Source of the DNA: Thermoflexales bacterium
Lineage (GTDB): Bacteria > Chloroflexota > Anaerolineae > S140-20
NCBI GenBank assembly: GCA_015484715.1
Contig: WFUY01000401.1
Location: 1-6,346 of the forward strand
Reading direction: 5' to 3'
DNA: 6,346 bases
Positions 1 through 5,488 of the stretch are shown piece after piece (position 1 is the stretch's first letter; the number at the start of each line of letters is the position of its first letter). Made by a program: the position numbers and the translations under genes. A model generated the notes under the pieces. The model saw only the letters and a program-made list of their open reading frames with translations. It did not search any database and was not told where the DNA came from.

Positions 1-19
1 AGATGTGTATAAGAGACAG
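1..19 (+). other. Nextera/Tn5 mosaic-end adapter remnant (artefact)
   Basis: The first 19 bases, AGATGTGTATAAGAGACAG, are exactly the Tn5 transposase mosaic end used in tagmentation library adapters. They are not part of the organism's genome. Genomic sequence begins at about base 20, inside the M16 peptidase gene. Any reading frame starting in these bases (for example an apparent ATG at 3-5) is spurious, and the last codon of the peptidase before the adapter must not be read through it. Confidence 0.97.
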
Positions 20-768
20 CGGATGGAGAGGTCCACGTAGGCGGTGGTGCCCTCACCCTGGAGGATCACCCGGCGCTCCCCGTCGGGGGGCGGCTCCTCC
101 CGCCGGGGAGGCGGAGGCACTTGGCCGGGAGGGATGGAGCCGAAGAGGGCCTCGATCTGCCCCAGCATCGCCTCGCCGTCGAAGTCCCCCACCGCCACGG
201 CCACGGCGTTGTTGGGCACGTAGTAAGCGCGGTAGTGCCGGTAGAGATCGTCGCGGCTCATCGTCTTCAGGTCGGCCATATCGCCGATCACCATATGGTG
301 GTAGGGGTGCACCCGGAAGGCGATGGCCTGGATCGCCTCGGCCAGCCGGAAGCGGGGGTTGTTCTCCGACCCCTGCCGCTCGGAGATGATCACCGTCCGC
401 TCCGCCTCCACCTCGTCGGGGTCGAAGAGGGCGTTGACCATCCGGTCGGCCTCGATCCGCAGGGCCAGTTCGATCCGGTCGGCCGGCAAGGTGGCGAAGT
501 AGGTCGTCCAGTCAATCCAGGTCATCGCATTGGAGACCCCGCCCTCGCGGGAGATGAGCCGGTCTATGGTGCCCTTGGGGAAGGTGGGCGTGCCCTTGAA
601 AAGCATATGCTCCACCCAGTGGGAGGCCCCCGTCCGACCGGGCACCTCGTTGCGGCTGCCCACCCGATACCAGAGCCAGAAGCTGGCGACAGGGGCCTGG
701 TGGACCTCCCGGAGCACCACCGTCAGCCCGTTCTCCAACTGCCTCTTGACGATTTGAGTTCCATCCAT
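20..768 (-). CDS. M16 family (insulinase-like) zinc metallopeptidase, N-terminal part
   Basis: About 249 residues are present, starting [15 protein letters not shown]; the rest is lost at the adapter junction. M16 family members usually have a roughly 400-residue core, so about 60 per cent is visible. The inverted zinc motif HxxEH is seen as HWVEH at residues 50-54, followed by MLFKGT. The third zinc ligand is Glu130, 76 residues after His54, in [12 protein letters not shown], which is the spacing expected for the family. Other family blocks are GGVSNAMT (77-83), [10 protein letters not shown] (154-163) and [15 protein letters not shown] (182-196), so the catalytic domain looks intact. The protein should hydrolyse peptides or small proteins; no signal peptide is seen. 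The start is the ATG at 768, with AGAGGA about 12 nt upstream, a slightly long spacing. It lies 113 nt downstream of UDP-glucose dehydrogenase on the same strand, with a hairpin repeat in between. M16 genes often occur in pairs, and a partner could lie off the left edge. Confidence 0.93.
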
Positions 769-806
769 CGGTGCTATCCGTCCTCTGAGTTGCTGAATTC
801 CCAGGG

Positions 807-865
807 CCCCTCCCGCAGGTTCCCTCTATGGCTGTCGCCGGGCGCCGCGTGACCGGCGGGAGGGG
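807..865. repeat. Intergenic hairpin repeat, copy 1
   Basis: An imperfect inverted repeat has 14-nt arms at 807-820 (CCCCTCCCGCAGGT) and 852-865 (ACCGGCGGGAGGGG), with one mismatch and a 31-nt loop. It starts 17 nt beyond the stop of the UDP-glucose dehydrogenase gene. It shares both arms and the flanking block CCGCGTGACC (845-854) with a second copy at 4622-4667, so it is a repeat family and not a chance palindrome. No T-run follows it on the minus strand, so it is not a classical intrinsic terminator. It may protect the 3' end of the upstream message or be a REP-like element. Confidence 0.75.
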
Positions 866-881
866 TAGGGTACGCGGTGGC

Positions 882-2228
882 TCAGGCCAACGCCCCTTCG
901 ACCACCTTGGCCTCTTCCTGCTCATTGGTGTAGTAGCCCCGTCCAATGCCCCGATACCGGAAGCCCAGAGCCCGCATCCGCGCCGGGTCGTAGATGTTTC
1001 GCCCGTCAATGAGCACCGGCTGCCGCATCAGGTCCCGGATGCGTTCCATGTCCAGTTGCTTGAACTCGTTCCAGTCGGTGACGACCACCAGGGCATCGCA
1101 CCCCTCGGCCATCTCGTAGGGGTTGTCGGCCAGTTGGACGTCGGGGAGCAGCTTGCGGGCGTTGGGCATGGCGACGGGATCGTAGGCCCGGACGATGGCC
1201 CCTTCGGAGAGGAGCATCCGGGCGATGGAGAGGGAGGGAGCCTCGCGCATATCGTCGGTGTTGGGCTTGAAGGAGAGGCCCAGCAGGCCGATCACCTTGT
1301 TCTTCAGGCTCCCCAGCAACTCGCGCAGCTTGAAGATCACCTTGCGCCGCTGGTACTGGTTGATCTCCATCACAGCGTGGAGAAGCTGGGGGTGCTGCCC
1401 GTGGACGGTGGCCATGTACGCAAGCGCCTTAACGTCTTTGGGGAAGCAGGAACCACCATATCCGATCCCGGCGTCGAGGAAATAAGGGCCGATCCGCTTG
1501 TCGTAGCCCATCCCGACGGCTACCTCCCGCACGTCGGCACCCAACGCCTCGCAGATGTTGGCGATCTCGTTGATGAAGCTGATGCGGGTGGCCAGGAAGG
1601 CGTTAGAGGCGTACTTGATCATCTCCGCCGTGCGCAGGTCGGTGATCATAATGGGCGCCCGCAGGGGCAAGTAGAGCTGGGCCACCTTCTCGGCCGCCTC
1701 GCGGTCCAGGGAGCCCAGCACGATGCGGTCGGGGTACATGAAGTCGTTGATGGCCGAACCCTCCCGCAGGAACTCGGGATTGGAGACGACGCTGAAGGGG
1801 ATCGGCTTGGCCTGGTTCTCCCGGATGATGTCGGCCACCCAGTCGCCCGTGCCCACGGGAACGGTGGACTTGTTGACGATGATCATCGGATGGTCCATCA
1901 CCTCGGCGATGGAACGGGCGGCCATCCGCACGTAGCGCAGATCGGCCTCCCCATCCACGCCCTCCGGCGTCCCCACGGCGATGAAGACGAACTCCGCCTC
2001 CCGCAGCGCCTCCTCGTAGGAGGTGGTGAAGGAGAGCCGGCCTGCTTTGACGTTACGCCGGACCATCTCCTCCAGCCCGGGCTCGTAGATGGGCATGATC
2101 CCCCGTTTGAGCCCTTCGATCCTTTCCTCGTTGATGTCCAGACAGACGACCCGATTGCCCAGATCGGCCAGGCACGTCCCGGTCACCAGGCCAACGTAAC
2201 CGACGCCAACTACGGTGATCTGCTTCAT
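882..2228 (-). CDS. ugd: UDP-glucose 6-dehydrogenase
   Basis: The protein has 448 residues, normal for the bacterial UDP-glucose/GDP-mannose dehydrogenase family. It oxidises UDP-glucose to UDP-glucuronate in the cytosol with two NAD+. Order of parts: N-terminal Rossmann domain with VGVGYVGL (7-14) and Asp31 at the end of beta-2; STVPVGT (121-127); NPEFLREG (150-157); central helical region with [18 protein letters not shown] (Lys205, Asn209); catalytic Cys261 in [10 protein letters not shown] with Asp265; C-terminal NAD/UDP-binding domain with [13 protein letters not shown] (319-331) and TDWNEF (384-389). All key residues are present. The ATG at 2228 is chosen because GGAGGA lies 8 nt upstream; an in-frame ATG at 2258 has no such site and falls in a tandem repeat. 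It follows the oxidoreductase gene by 82 nt on the same strand, consistent with one operon. UDP-glucuronate feeds exopolysaccharide, glycan or glycolipid synthesis. GDP-mannose dehydrogenase or another nucleotide-sugar dehydrogenase of the superfamily is the main alternative for substrate. Confidence 0.95.
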   Translation of the reverse strand: MKQITVVGVGYVGLVTGTCLADLGNRVVCLDINEERIEGLKRGIMPIYEPGLEEMVRRNVKAGRLSFTTSYEEALREAEFVFIAVGTPEGVDGEADLRYVRMAARSIAEVMDHPMIIVNKSTVPVGTGDWVADIIRENQAKPIPFSVVSNPEFLREGSAINDFMYPDRIVLGSLDREAAEKVAQLYLPLRAPIMITDLRTAEMIKYASNAFLATRISFINEIANICEALGADVREVAVGMGYDKRIGPYFLDAGIGYGGSCFPKDVKALAYMATVHGQHPQLLHAVMEINQYQRRKVIFKLRELLGSLKNKVIGLLGLSFKPNTDDMREAPSLSIARMLLSEGAIVRAYDPVAMPNARKLLPDVQLADNPYEMAEGCDALVVVTDWNEFKQLDMERIRDLMRQPVLIDGRNIYDPARMRALGFRYRGIGRGYYTNEQEEAKVVEGALA

Positions 2229-2236
2229 CGTACTAT

Positions 2237-2242
2237 TCCTCC
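2237..2242 (-). promoter_or_regulatory. Shine-Dalgarno site for UDP-glucose dehydrogenase
   Basis: GGAGGA on the minus strand, 8 nt before the ATG at 2228. This decides the start over the in-frame upstream ATG at 2258. Confidence 0.85.
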
Positions 2243-2247
2243 GTAGA

Positions 2248-2289
2248 ACGTAAGGCACAAAACGTAAGACGTAAGGCGTGAAGCGTGAG
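2248..2289. repeat. Degenerate heptanucleotide tandem repeat
   Basis: Six consecutive 7-nt units: ACGTAAG, GCACAAA, ACGTAAG, ACGTAAG, GCGTGAA, GCGTGAG. Three units are identical and two others fit the consensus RCGTRAR; unit 2 is diverged. The array occupies half of the 82-nt gap between the oxidoreductase stop and the ribosome-binding site of UDP-glucose dehydrogenase. It is transcribed if the genes form one operon. Function is unknown; it resembles the short tandemly repeated heptamers known from cyanobacterial and other environmental genomes. Confidence 0.75.
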
Positions 2290-2310
2290 GTGTGTCCTCT
2301 AGATGAGTCC

Positions 2311-3603
2311 TTATGCGTTGTGCTCCAGCATGCGCCGGACGGCCCGGCGGGCGATCTCCACGGCGAAGTTGGTACCCCGATCCCACGGGTAGACCTGGCT
2401 CATGCTGGCGAACCAGAGCCCCTGCAGCGGGGTCTCCAGGTCGGGGATCGCCCGGGAGTGGTTGAGGCCGGGCACCGGCTGGGCGTAGGGCGTGCGGAAG
2501 AGCCAGACATCGCGCACCCAATCCGGGCGGAAACGGGGGTTGAAGCGGGGCAGGGCCGGGAGAAACCGCTCCAGCAGCGCCTCCTTGCTCAGGGAGAAGT
2601 ACTCGTGATCCGGGTCCAGGTAGTCCCCACAGTAGACAATGTGGTCTCCTCCGAAGAAATCGGGGGAGAGGTAATTGGTGTGCTCGACCAGGGAGAGGAA
2701 AGGGAAGCCCGCGGCTTTGGGCAAGTTGTGCCAGTAGAAGCCCTGTTCGGAGAGGCGGTGCTTCAGGGCCAAGACCATCACCACGGCCCCCATGGACTTC
2801 AGCGCCAGCAGACGGTCCAAGTAGGATGGGGGCAAGGACGGAGCCAGACGGGCCAGCACCGCCGGCGAGGTGGTCACCAAGCACCGGTCGAAATCGGCCT
2901 GACCCTCGGGCAGGGAGAGACGCAGCCCTCCCTCCGGTCGGGGCTCGATCCGCTGCACGGGCGTGCGCAGCCGGATGGTCACCCCCTCGGCCCGCAACCA
3001 GTCGGCCAGGGCATCCAGAAAAGCCTGGAAGCCTCCCTCGAAGGTGCCCAGGCGGGGGGTGCGGGCCTTCACCCGGGCCCAGAACCAGGCCATGTTGACC
3101 TGCCGGTAGTAGGGACCGAACTTGCTGACCAGGAGCGGCTCCCAGACGGTAGCGTAGGCCCGCCGGCCGTACCAGCGGCGCAGCCAACTGTCGGCCGTCT
3201 GACGCTCCAGAGGCTGCCAGCGGGGGGTGAGCTTCAGGTAGAGGGTCACCAGGCCGAAACGCACCTTGTCCGGCCAGCCCAGGGCCGGAAAGGCCAGGAC
3301 CGCCGGGGGCGAGGCGAGGGGGTAGAAGCGCCCCTGGTGGTAGACGACGGTGACCGGGCGGGGGAAGAGGACCTTGTCCCGCCAGCCCAGTTCCTCGATC
3401 AGCCCCAGGATGTGGCGGTCGGAGGCGAACCAGTGGTGGTAGTAGCGCTCGACGGACCAGTCCCAGCGGGCGATCTTGAAGCCGGCAGCCAGCCCGCCGA
3501 CGTAGTCGGCCGCCTCGAAGAGGGTAACCTCACAGCCGGCCCGCACCAGGTCGTAGGCTGCGGCCAGCCCCCCCACGCCCGCGCCAACGACGGCGACCTT
3601 CAC
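2311..3603 (-). CDS. FAD-dependent amine-oxidase/protoporphyrinogen-oxidase-like oxidoreductase
   Basis: The 430-residue protein belongs to the NAD(P)/FAD-dependent flavin amine oxidoreductase superfamily. The N-terminal dinucleotide-binding fold shows [15 protein letters not shown] (5-19) with Gly7, Gly9 and Gly12, the ribose-binding Glu30 in LFEA, and the family's second glycine block YVGGLAAG (34-41). The C-terminal FAD-contact segment is [18 protein letters not shown] (395-412), followed by a long helix. No signal peptide or membrane segment is evident. The start codon is GTG at 3603; the GTGA overlaps the TGA of the upstream membrane-protein gene, and GGAGG lies 7 nt upstream within that gene's end. 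The two are therefore very probably translationally coupled. The substrate cannot be told from sequence. Relatives include protoporphyrinogen oxidase, phytoene/squalene-type desaturases and UDP-galactopyranose mutase. Its place between a lipid-type membrane protein and UDP-glucose dehydrogenase argues for lipid or glycan modification over haem synthesis. Confidence 0.88.
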   Translation of the reverse strand: MKVAVVGAGVGGLAAAYDLVRAGCEVTLFEAADYVGGLAAGFKIARWDWSVERYYHHWFASDRHILGLIEELGWRDKVLFPRPVTVVYHQGRFYPLASPPAVLAFPALGWPDKVRFGLVTLYLKLTPRWQPLERQTADSWLRRWYGRRAYATVWEPLLVSKFGPYYRQVNMAWFWARVKARTPRLGTFEGGFQAFLDALADWLRAEGVTIRLRTPVQRIEPRPEGGLRLSLPEGQADFDRCLVTTSPAVLARLAPSLPPSYLDRLLALKSMGAVVMVLALKHRLSEQGFYWHNLPKAAGFPFLSLVEHTNYLSPDFFGGDHIVYCGDYLDPDHEYFSLSKEALLERFLPALPRFNPRFRPDWVRDVWLFRTPYAQPVPGLNHSRAIPDLETPLQGLWFASMSQVYPWDRGTNFAVEIARRAVRRMLEHNA

Positions 3604-4595
3604 GGCACCCCCTCCCTGGCCATCTCCGCCTGAACTTGCTTCCAGCTCAGGCTCTCCCGCACCATGTAGATAGCTCCCAGCAGGGTGATGGGGAACCAGA
3701 GGGCGACGTGGAGCACCAAGGTGTAGCCGGTCGCCAGCGACCGCTCAACGCCGAAGACCTGGAGGACAGCGATCCCCGGCGTGTCGAAGGTGCCCACGTA
3801 GCCCGGTCCCGAGGGAAGCGTCGTCGCCAGATTGACCACCCCGTTCATCAGCATCAGGGCGAAGAAACTCACCTGGAAGGGAAAGGCGTGCATCACGAAC
3901 CAGTACTTCAGCGTCTCCAAGAGCCAGATCACCACCGACGTGAAGAAGATCATCGCCACATCGCGTCCGCTGCGCAGGCTGCTCAACCCGGTCAGAAAGC
4001 GCTCCAGCAGTCCTTGGACGGGCTGCCGGAAGCGGGCAGGCAGGTAGGGGATGAGCAGCCGTGTGGAAAGGCGCTGGACACGCTGGGGCGTGGCGGCCAT
4101 GGCGAAGAAGAGGAGCAGGGCTCCCAGGAAGAGGCCGCTGGCGATGATGACCAGTTGCCGCAGCCGGACCGGTAGCTCCGGCACGGTGGGCAAGGCCAGG
4201 AAGACGAAGAGAAGCATCACCAGCCCATCGAAGATCCGCTCCACCAGGATCGTCGCCAGCGAGGCGCTGACACTGATCCCCTCCCGCTGCTTGAGCACGT
4301 AGGCTCGGAGCACCTCACCGGCCCGGGCCGGGTAGATGTTGTTCCCCATATAGCCGATGGTCACCACGGGAAAGAGGGTTCGCAAGGGAATGGGCTTCAG
4401 CGTTCGGAGCAGGTAATGCCAGCGCCAGGTGCGAGCCCCTACAGCTCCGAAGTAGACGACCACGCCGGGAACCAGCCAGAGGTAGCGACCCTGCTTCAAG
4501 GATGCGCCCACCTTCTCCAGCTCCAGCCCCCGCAGGGCCAGCACCAAGAAGAAGGCGCTGACCAACACGCCGACCCAGAATTGCCAACGTTTCAT
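3600..4595 (-). CDS. UPF0104/LPG-synthase-TM (flippase-like) integral membrane protein
   Basis: The 331-residue polytopic protein has about eight hydrophobic segments (roughly residues 6-22, 38-54, 72-90, 121-136, 147-166, 213-234, 242-262 and 286-311). Family hallmarks of the lysylphosphatidylglycerol-synthase TM/UPF0104 group are present: RAGEVLRAYVLKQREGIS (91-108), VERIFDG (118-124) and the loop PSGPGYVGTF (261-270). Characterised relatives include the membrane half of MprF and the haloarchaeal AglD N-glycosylation protein. The cytosolic aminoacyl-transferase domain of MprF is absent. A role in moving or modifying a lipid or lipid-linked sugar in the membrane is inferred from the family. 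The ATG at 4595 is chosen because AAGGGAG lies 6 nt upstream. An in-frame ATG at 4679 would add 28 residues coded by a hairpin repeat and lacks a good ribosome-binding site. The stop overlaps the next gene by 4 nt. Confidence 0.9.
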   Translation of the reverse strand: MKRWQFWVGVLVSAFFLVLALRGLELEKVGASLKQGRYLWLVPGVVVYFGAVGARTWRWHYLLRTLKPIPLRTLFPVVTIGYMGNNIYPARAGEVLRAYVLKQREGISVSASLATILVERIFDGLVMLLFVFLALPTVPELPVRLRQLVIIASGLFLGALLLFFAMAATPQRVQRLSTRLLIPYLPARFRQPVQGLLERFLTGLSSLRSGRDVAMIFFTSVVIWLLETLKYWFVMHAFPFQVSFFALMLMNGVVNLATTLPSGPGYVGTFDTPGIAVLQVFGVERSLATGYTLVLHVALWFPITLLGAIYMVRESLSWKQVQAEMAREGVP

Positions 4596-4621
4596 CCACG
4601 ACTCCCTTGAGACTGAGGCAG

Positions 4622-4667
4622 ACCCTCTCGCAGGCTCTCCCACAGACCGCGTGACCTGCGGGAGGGT
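4622..4667. repeat. Intergenic hairpin repeat, copy 2
   Basis: Inverted repeat with 13-nt arms at 4622-4634 (ACCCTCTCGCAGG) and 4655-4667 (CCTGCGGGAGGGT), one non-Watson-Crick position and a 20-nt loop. The block CCGCGTGACCTGCGGGAGGG (4647-4666) matches copy 1 at 845-864 in 19 of 20 positions, and the left arms match in 11 of 12. It lies in the presumed 5' untranslated region of the membrane-protein gene, 26 nt upstream of its start codon. Confidence 0.75.
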
Positions 4668-4677
4668 GACGACTTTC

Positions 4678-4706
4678 ATTCTACCACACTTGCTCCAGAA
4701 GAGAAA
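4678..4706 (-). promoter_or_regulatory. Possible promoter of the membrane-protein/oxidoreductase/ugd operon
   Basis: On the minus strand an extended -10 reads TGG-TAGAAT (TAGAAT at 4678-4683, 5 of 6 to consensus, with the TGn motif). The -35 position 17 nt away is poor (TTTCTC, 4701-4706), so any activity would rely on the extended -10 or an activator. Transcription would start near 4671 and place hairpin repeat copy 2 at the very 5' end of the message. It lies just after the terminator of the SWIM gene, where a new promoter is needed. Confidence 0.35.
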
Positions 4707-4732
4707 GCGGGCGGGGGCCCTCCCCGCCCGCT
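4696..4732 (-). terminator. Intrinsic terminator of the SWIM zinc-finger gene
   Basis: A perfect 11-bp GC-rich stem (arms 4706-4716 and 4722-4732, AGCGGGCGGGG against CCCCGCCCGCT) with a 5-nt loop is followed on the minus strand by the T-rich tail TTCTCTTCT. It begins 20 nt after the SWIM gene's stop codon. Orientation of the T-tract identifies it as a leftward terminator, separating the SWIM transcript from the membrane-protein operon. Confidence 0.85.
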
Positions 4733-4752
4733 GGACCCGCCGCCCTGCCGCG

Positions 4753-5004
4753 CTATCCCATTGCCATAGGGATCCCGTCGGGGAGCATCACCCCCAACAC
4801 CTTCTCCACCGCCATCGTGTGGCTGCAGACCCCACGCATCGCAAAGAAATCACAGCCGCAACTCCATTGACCGTGGTTGTAAGAGACGGTGTGCGTGCGA
4901 TGTGTACCGCGCACCGTAACCGTAAATTGCAAGAACTGGAACCGTTCCGGCTCCTGGGCGTATCGGATCGCCTTCTCGATCTTGCCGATCATCGCAGAGT
5001 CCAT
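4753..5004 (-). CDS. Small stand-alone SWIM zinc-finger protein
   Basis: The 83-residue protein has one recognisable domain, a SWIM zinc finger with ligands Cys49, Cys51, Cys60 and His62 (CxC-x8-CxH, in WSCGCDFFAMRGVCSHTMA). The preceding strand-rich segment (25-48, QFTVTVRGTHRTHTVSYNHG) fits the usual SWIM fold. SWIM domains bind DNA or proteins and usually form part of larger proteins such as SWI2/SNF2 ATPases, transposases or recombination factors; here nothing else is attached. Its target is unknown. The start at 5004 has AGGAGAGG ending 5 nt upstream. It is preceded by a strong promoter (5197-5225) and an approximately 185-nt structured leader, and followed by its own terminator, so it is monocistronic. 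The last residues, LPDGIPMAMG, follow the finger closely, so the protein is complete. Confidence 0.85.
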   Translation of the reverse strand: MDSAMIGKIEKAIRYAQEPERFQFLQFTVTVRGTHRTHTVSYNHGQWSCGCDFFAMRGVCSHTMAVEKVLGVMLPDGIPMAMG

Positions 5005-5190
5005 GGTTTCCTCTCCTGGTTCCCAGACTCACCTCCGGCATACCCTATCGGGGGCCAGAGGACGGAAGAAAAGAGAGACGCCTGTACTCTCCCCCGACGA
5101 GAGCCAGCGCGTCTCGGGACCGCAAGGGCTTGATAGGGGTTGCGTGAGCTCAGGACAGGCAAGGTGGCAACTCCCCTCCGCAAACCTGGC
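5005..5190 (-). promoter_or_regulatory. Structured 5' leader of the SWIM gene
   Basis: If transcription starts near 5190, as the promoter predicts, the leader is about 185 nt, unusually long for an 83-aa protein. It holds a first hairpin (arms 5167-5176 and 5136-5143, 8 bp with a 2-nt bulge) and then a terminator-like hairpin at 5075-5115. A hexamer in the loop of the first hairpin (minus strand GCCTGT, 5155-5160) is complementary to ACAGGC (5080-5085) in the 3' arm of the terminator-like hairpin, so the two structures could compete. I recognise no known riboswitch, T-box or 6S/SRP core. Confidence 0.5.
5064..5115 (-). terminator. Terminator-like hairpin inside the SWIM leader (attenuator candidate)
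   Basis: On the minus strand GAGACGC (5109-5115) pairs with GCGTCTC (5075-5081). CTG then pairs with CAG, and CTCTC (5099-5103) pairs with GAGAG (5087-5091), around a 7-nt loop: about 15 bp with small interruptions. The run TCTTTTCTT follows at once. This is the form of an intrinsic terminator, but it sits 60 nt before the SWIM start codon and downstream of its promoter. It could attenuate the gene or end a small RNA of about 125 nt. Confidence 0.65.
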
Positions 5191-5196
5191 ACCTTC

Positions 5197-5225
5197 AGTA
5201 TACCCTCATCGGGCAGCTTTGTCAA
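5197..5225 (-). promoter_or_regulatory. Leftward sigma-70-type promoter for the SWIM gene
   Basis: On the minus strand TTGACA (5220-5225) and TATACT (5197-5202) are separated by exactly 17 nt; 11 of 12 positions match consensus. Predicted start of transcription is near 5190. The -35 box lies 3 nt from the flanking repeat of the MITE-like element. Confidence 0.85.
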
Positions 5226-5268
5226 CTTGTTCTTTGCGGTGATTACCCACAAGTGAGCGAGAGAGTGG

Positions 5269-5290
5269 TCCGTAGCAGGCCGTCTACGGA
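5269..5290. repeat. Hairpin inside the MITE-like element (left)
   Basis: Perfect 7-bp inverted repeat TCCGTAG (5269-5275) and CTACGGA (5284-5290) with an 8-nt loop. Confidence 0.65.
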
Positions 5291-5302
5291 TTTCCCACAA
5301 AT

Positions 5303-5339
5303 GCACGAATGAGGCGGTCCTCAATTCGTGTATTCGTGC
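5303..5339. repeat. Hairpin and ATTCGTG repeat inside the MITE-like element (centre)
   Basis: CACGAAT-GAGG (5304-5314) pairs with CCTC-A-ATTCGTG (5319-5330): 11 bp, one bulged A, 4-nt loop CGGT. The right arm is then repeated as ATTCGTGC (5332-5339), which pairs equally well with GCACGAAT (5303-5310), so two alternative foldings are possible. Confidence 0.65.
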
Positions 5340-5405
5340 CCCAGTCGTGGATGGCTCGTCTCCCTATCTCCAAAGATATGGGTAATCACCGGGTTCTTTC
5401 CGGCC

Positions 5406-5434
5406 TTGACAGGCGGCGCAGGGTGTGCTATAAT
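5406..5434 (+). promoter_or_regulatory. Rightward consensus promoter for the IclR regulator
   Basis: TTGACA (5406-5411) and TATAAT (5429-5434) are both perfect and separated by exactly 17 nt, with the extended -10 TGC just before TATAAT. Predicted transcription start is near 5440-5442, giving an untranslated leader of about 48 nt. A perfect consensus usually means a strong promoter held down by a repressor, and IclR-type regulators often repress themselves. A short TCGT-N3-ACGA palindrome (5443-5453) at the predicted start is a weak operator candidate. Confidence 0.9.
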
Positions 5435-5488
5435 GCGGCACATCGTTCCACGACTCGGCACGACCAACCCTTCCGTGGGGGGCAGCGG

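Larger units (their letters stand above)
5229..5399. mobile_element. MITE-like element with target-site duplication
   Basis: The element spans 5236-5392 (157 bp) and has no coding capacity. Its ends are 13-bp perfect inverted repeats, CGGTGATTACCCA (5237-5249) and TGGGTAATCACCG (5379-5391), extendable to 14 bp with a terminal mismatch. Directly outside lie identical 7-bp direct repeats GTTCTTT at 5229-5235 and 5393-5399, the expected mark of target duplication on insertion. Inside are two hairpins and a partial direct repeat of the left end. No transposase is present in the window, so it would be mobilised in trans. The alternative, a pair of regulator sites facing divergent promoters, would explain the inverted repeat but not the direct repeats. 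Confidence 0.7.

Noticed and set aside
3..389. Open frame on the plus strand starting in the first bases
   Set aside because: Its start codon lies in the adapter and it is antisense to the well-supported M16 peptidase; the proline/arginine-rich product reflects GC-rich shadow translation.
604..618. HWVEH as a degenerate, inactive M16 zinc site
   Set aside because: His50, Glu53, His54 and the distal Glu130 at the right spacing are all present; only the two variable positions differ from the common HFLEH.
807..865. Hairpin after ugd as an intrinsic terminator
   Set aside because: No T-run follows on the transcribed strand, the loop is 31 nt, and a second copy lies upstream of a start codon.
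828..2246. Long plus-strand open frame (472 codons)
   Set aside because: Antisense to UDP-glucose dehydrogenase, whose motifs are complete; composition is rich in His, Gly, Val and Asp, as expected of a mirror frame in GC-rich DNA.
2278..3633. Long plus-strand open frame (451 codons)
   Set aside because: Antisense to the FAD oxidoreductase, with no recognisable domain.
4596..4679. 28-residue N-terminal extension of the membrane protein
   Set aside because: It is encoded by hairpin repeat copy 2 and lacks a good ribosome-binding site, whereas the ATG at 4595 has AAGGGAG at 6 nt and starts directly with a membrane segment.
4989..5324. Minus-strand open frame of 111 codons upstream of the SWIM gene
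   Set aside because: It begins inside the MITE-like element, crosses the leftward promoter and the leader hairpins, and shows no domain.
5237..5391. The 13-bp inverted repeats as twin operators of the divergent promoters
   Set aside because: Their similar distances upstream of each promoter make this tempting, but the identical 7-bp direct repeats immediately outside fit transposition better. Kept as the alternative reading.
5309..5488. 60-residue N-terminal extension of the IclR regulator
   Set aside because: It would run through the MITE-like element and the consensus promoter; the family's N-terminus begins close to the ATG at 5489.
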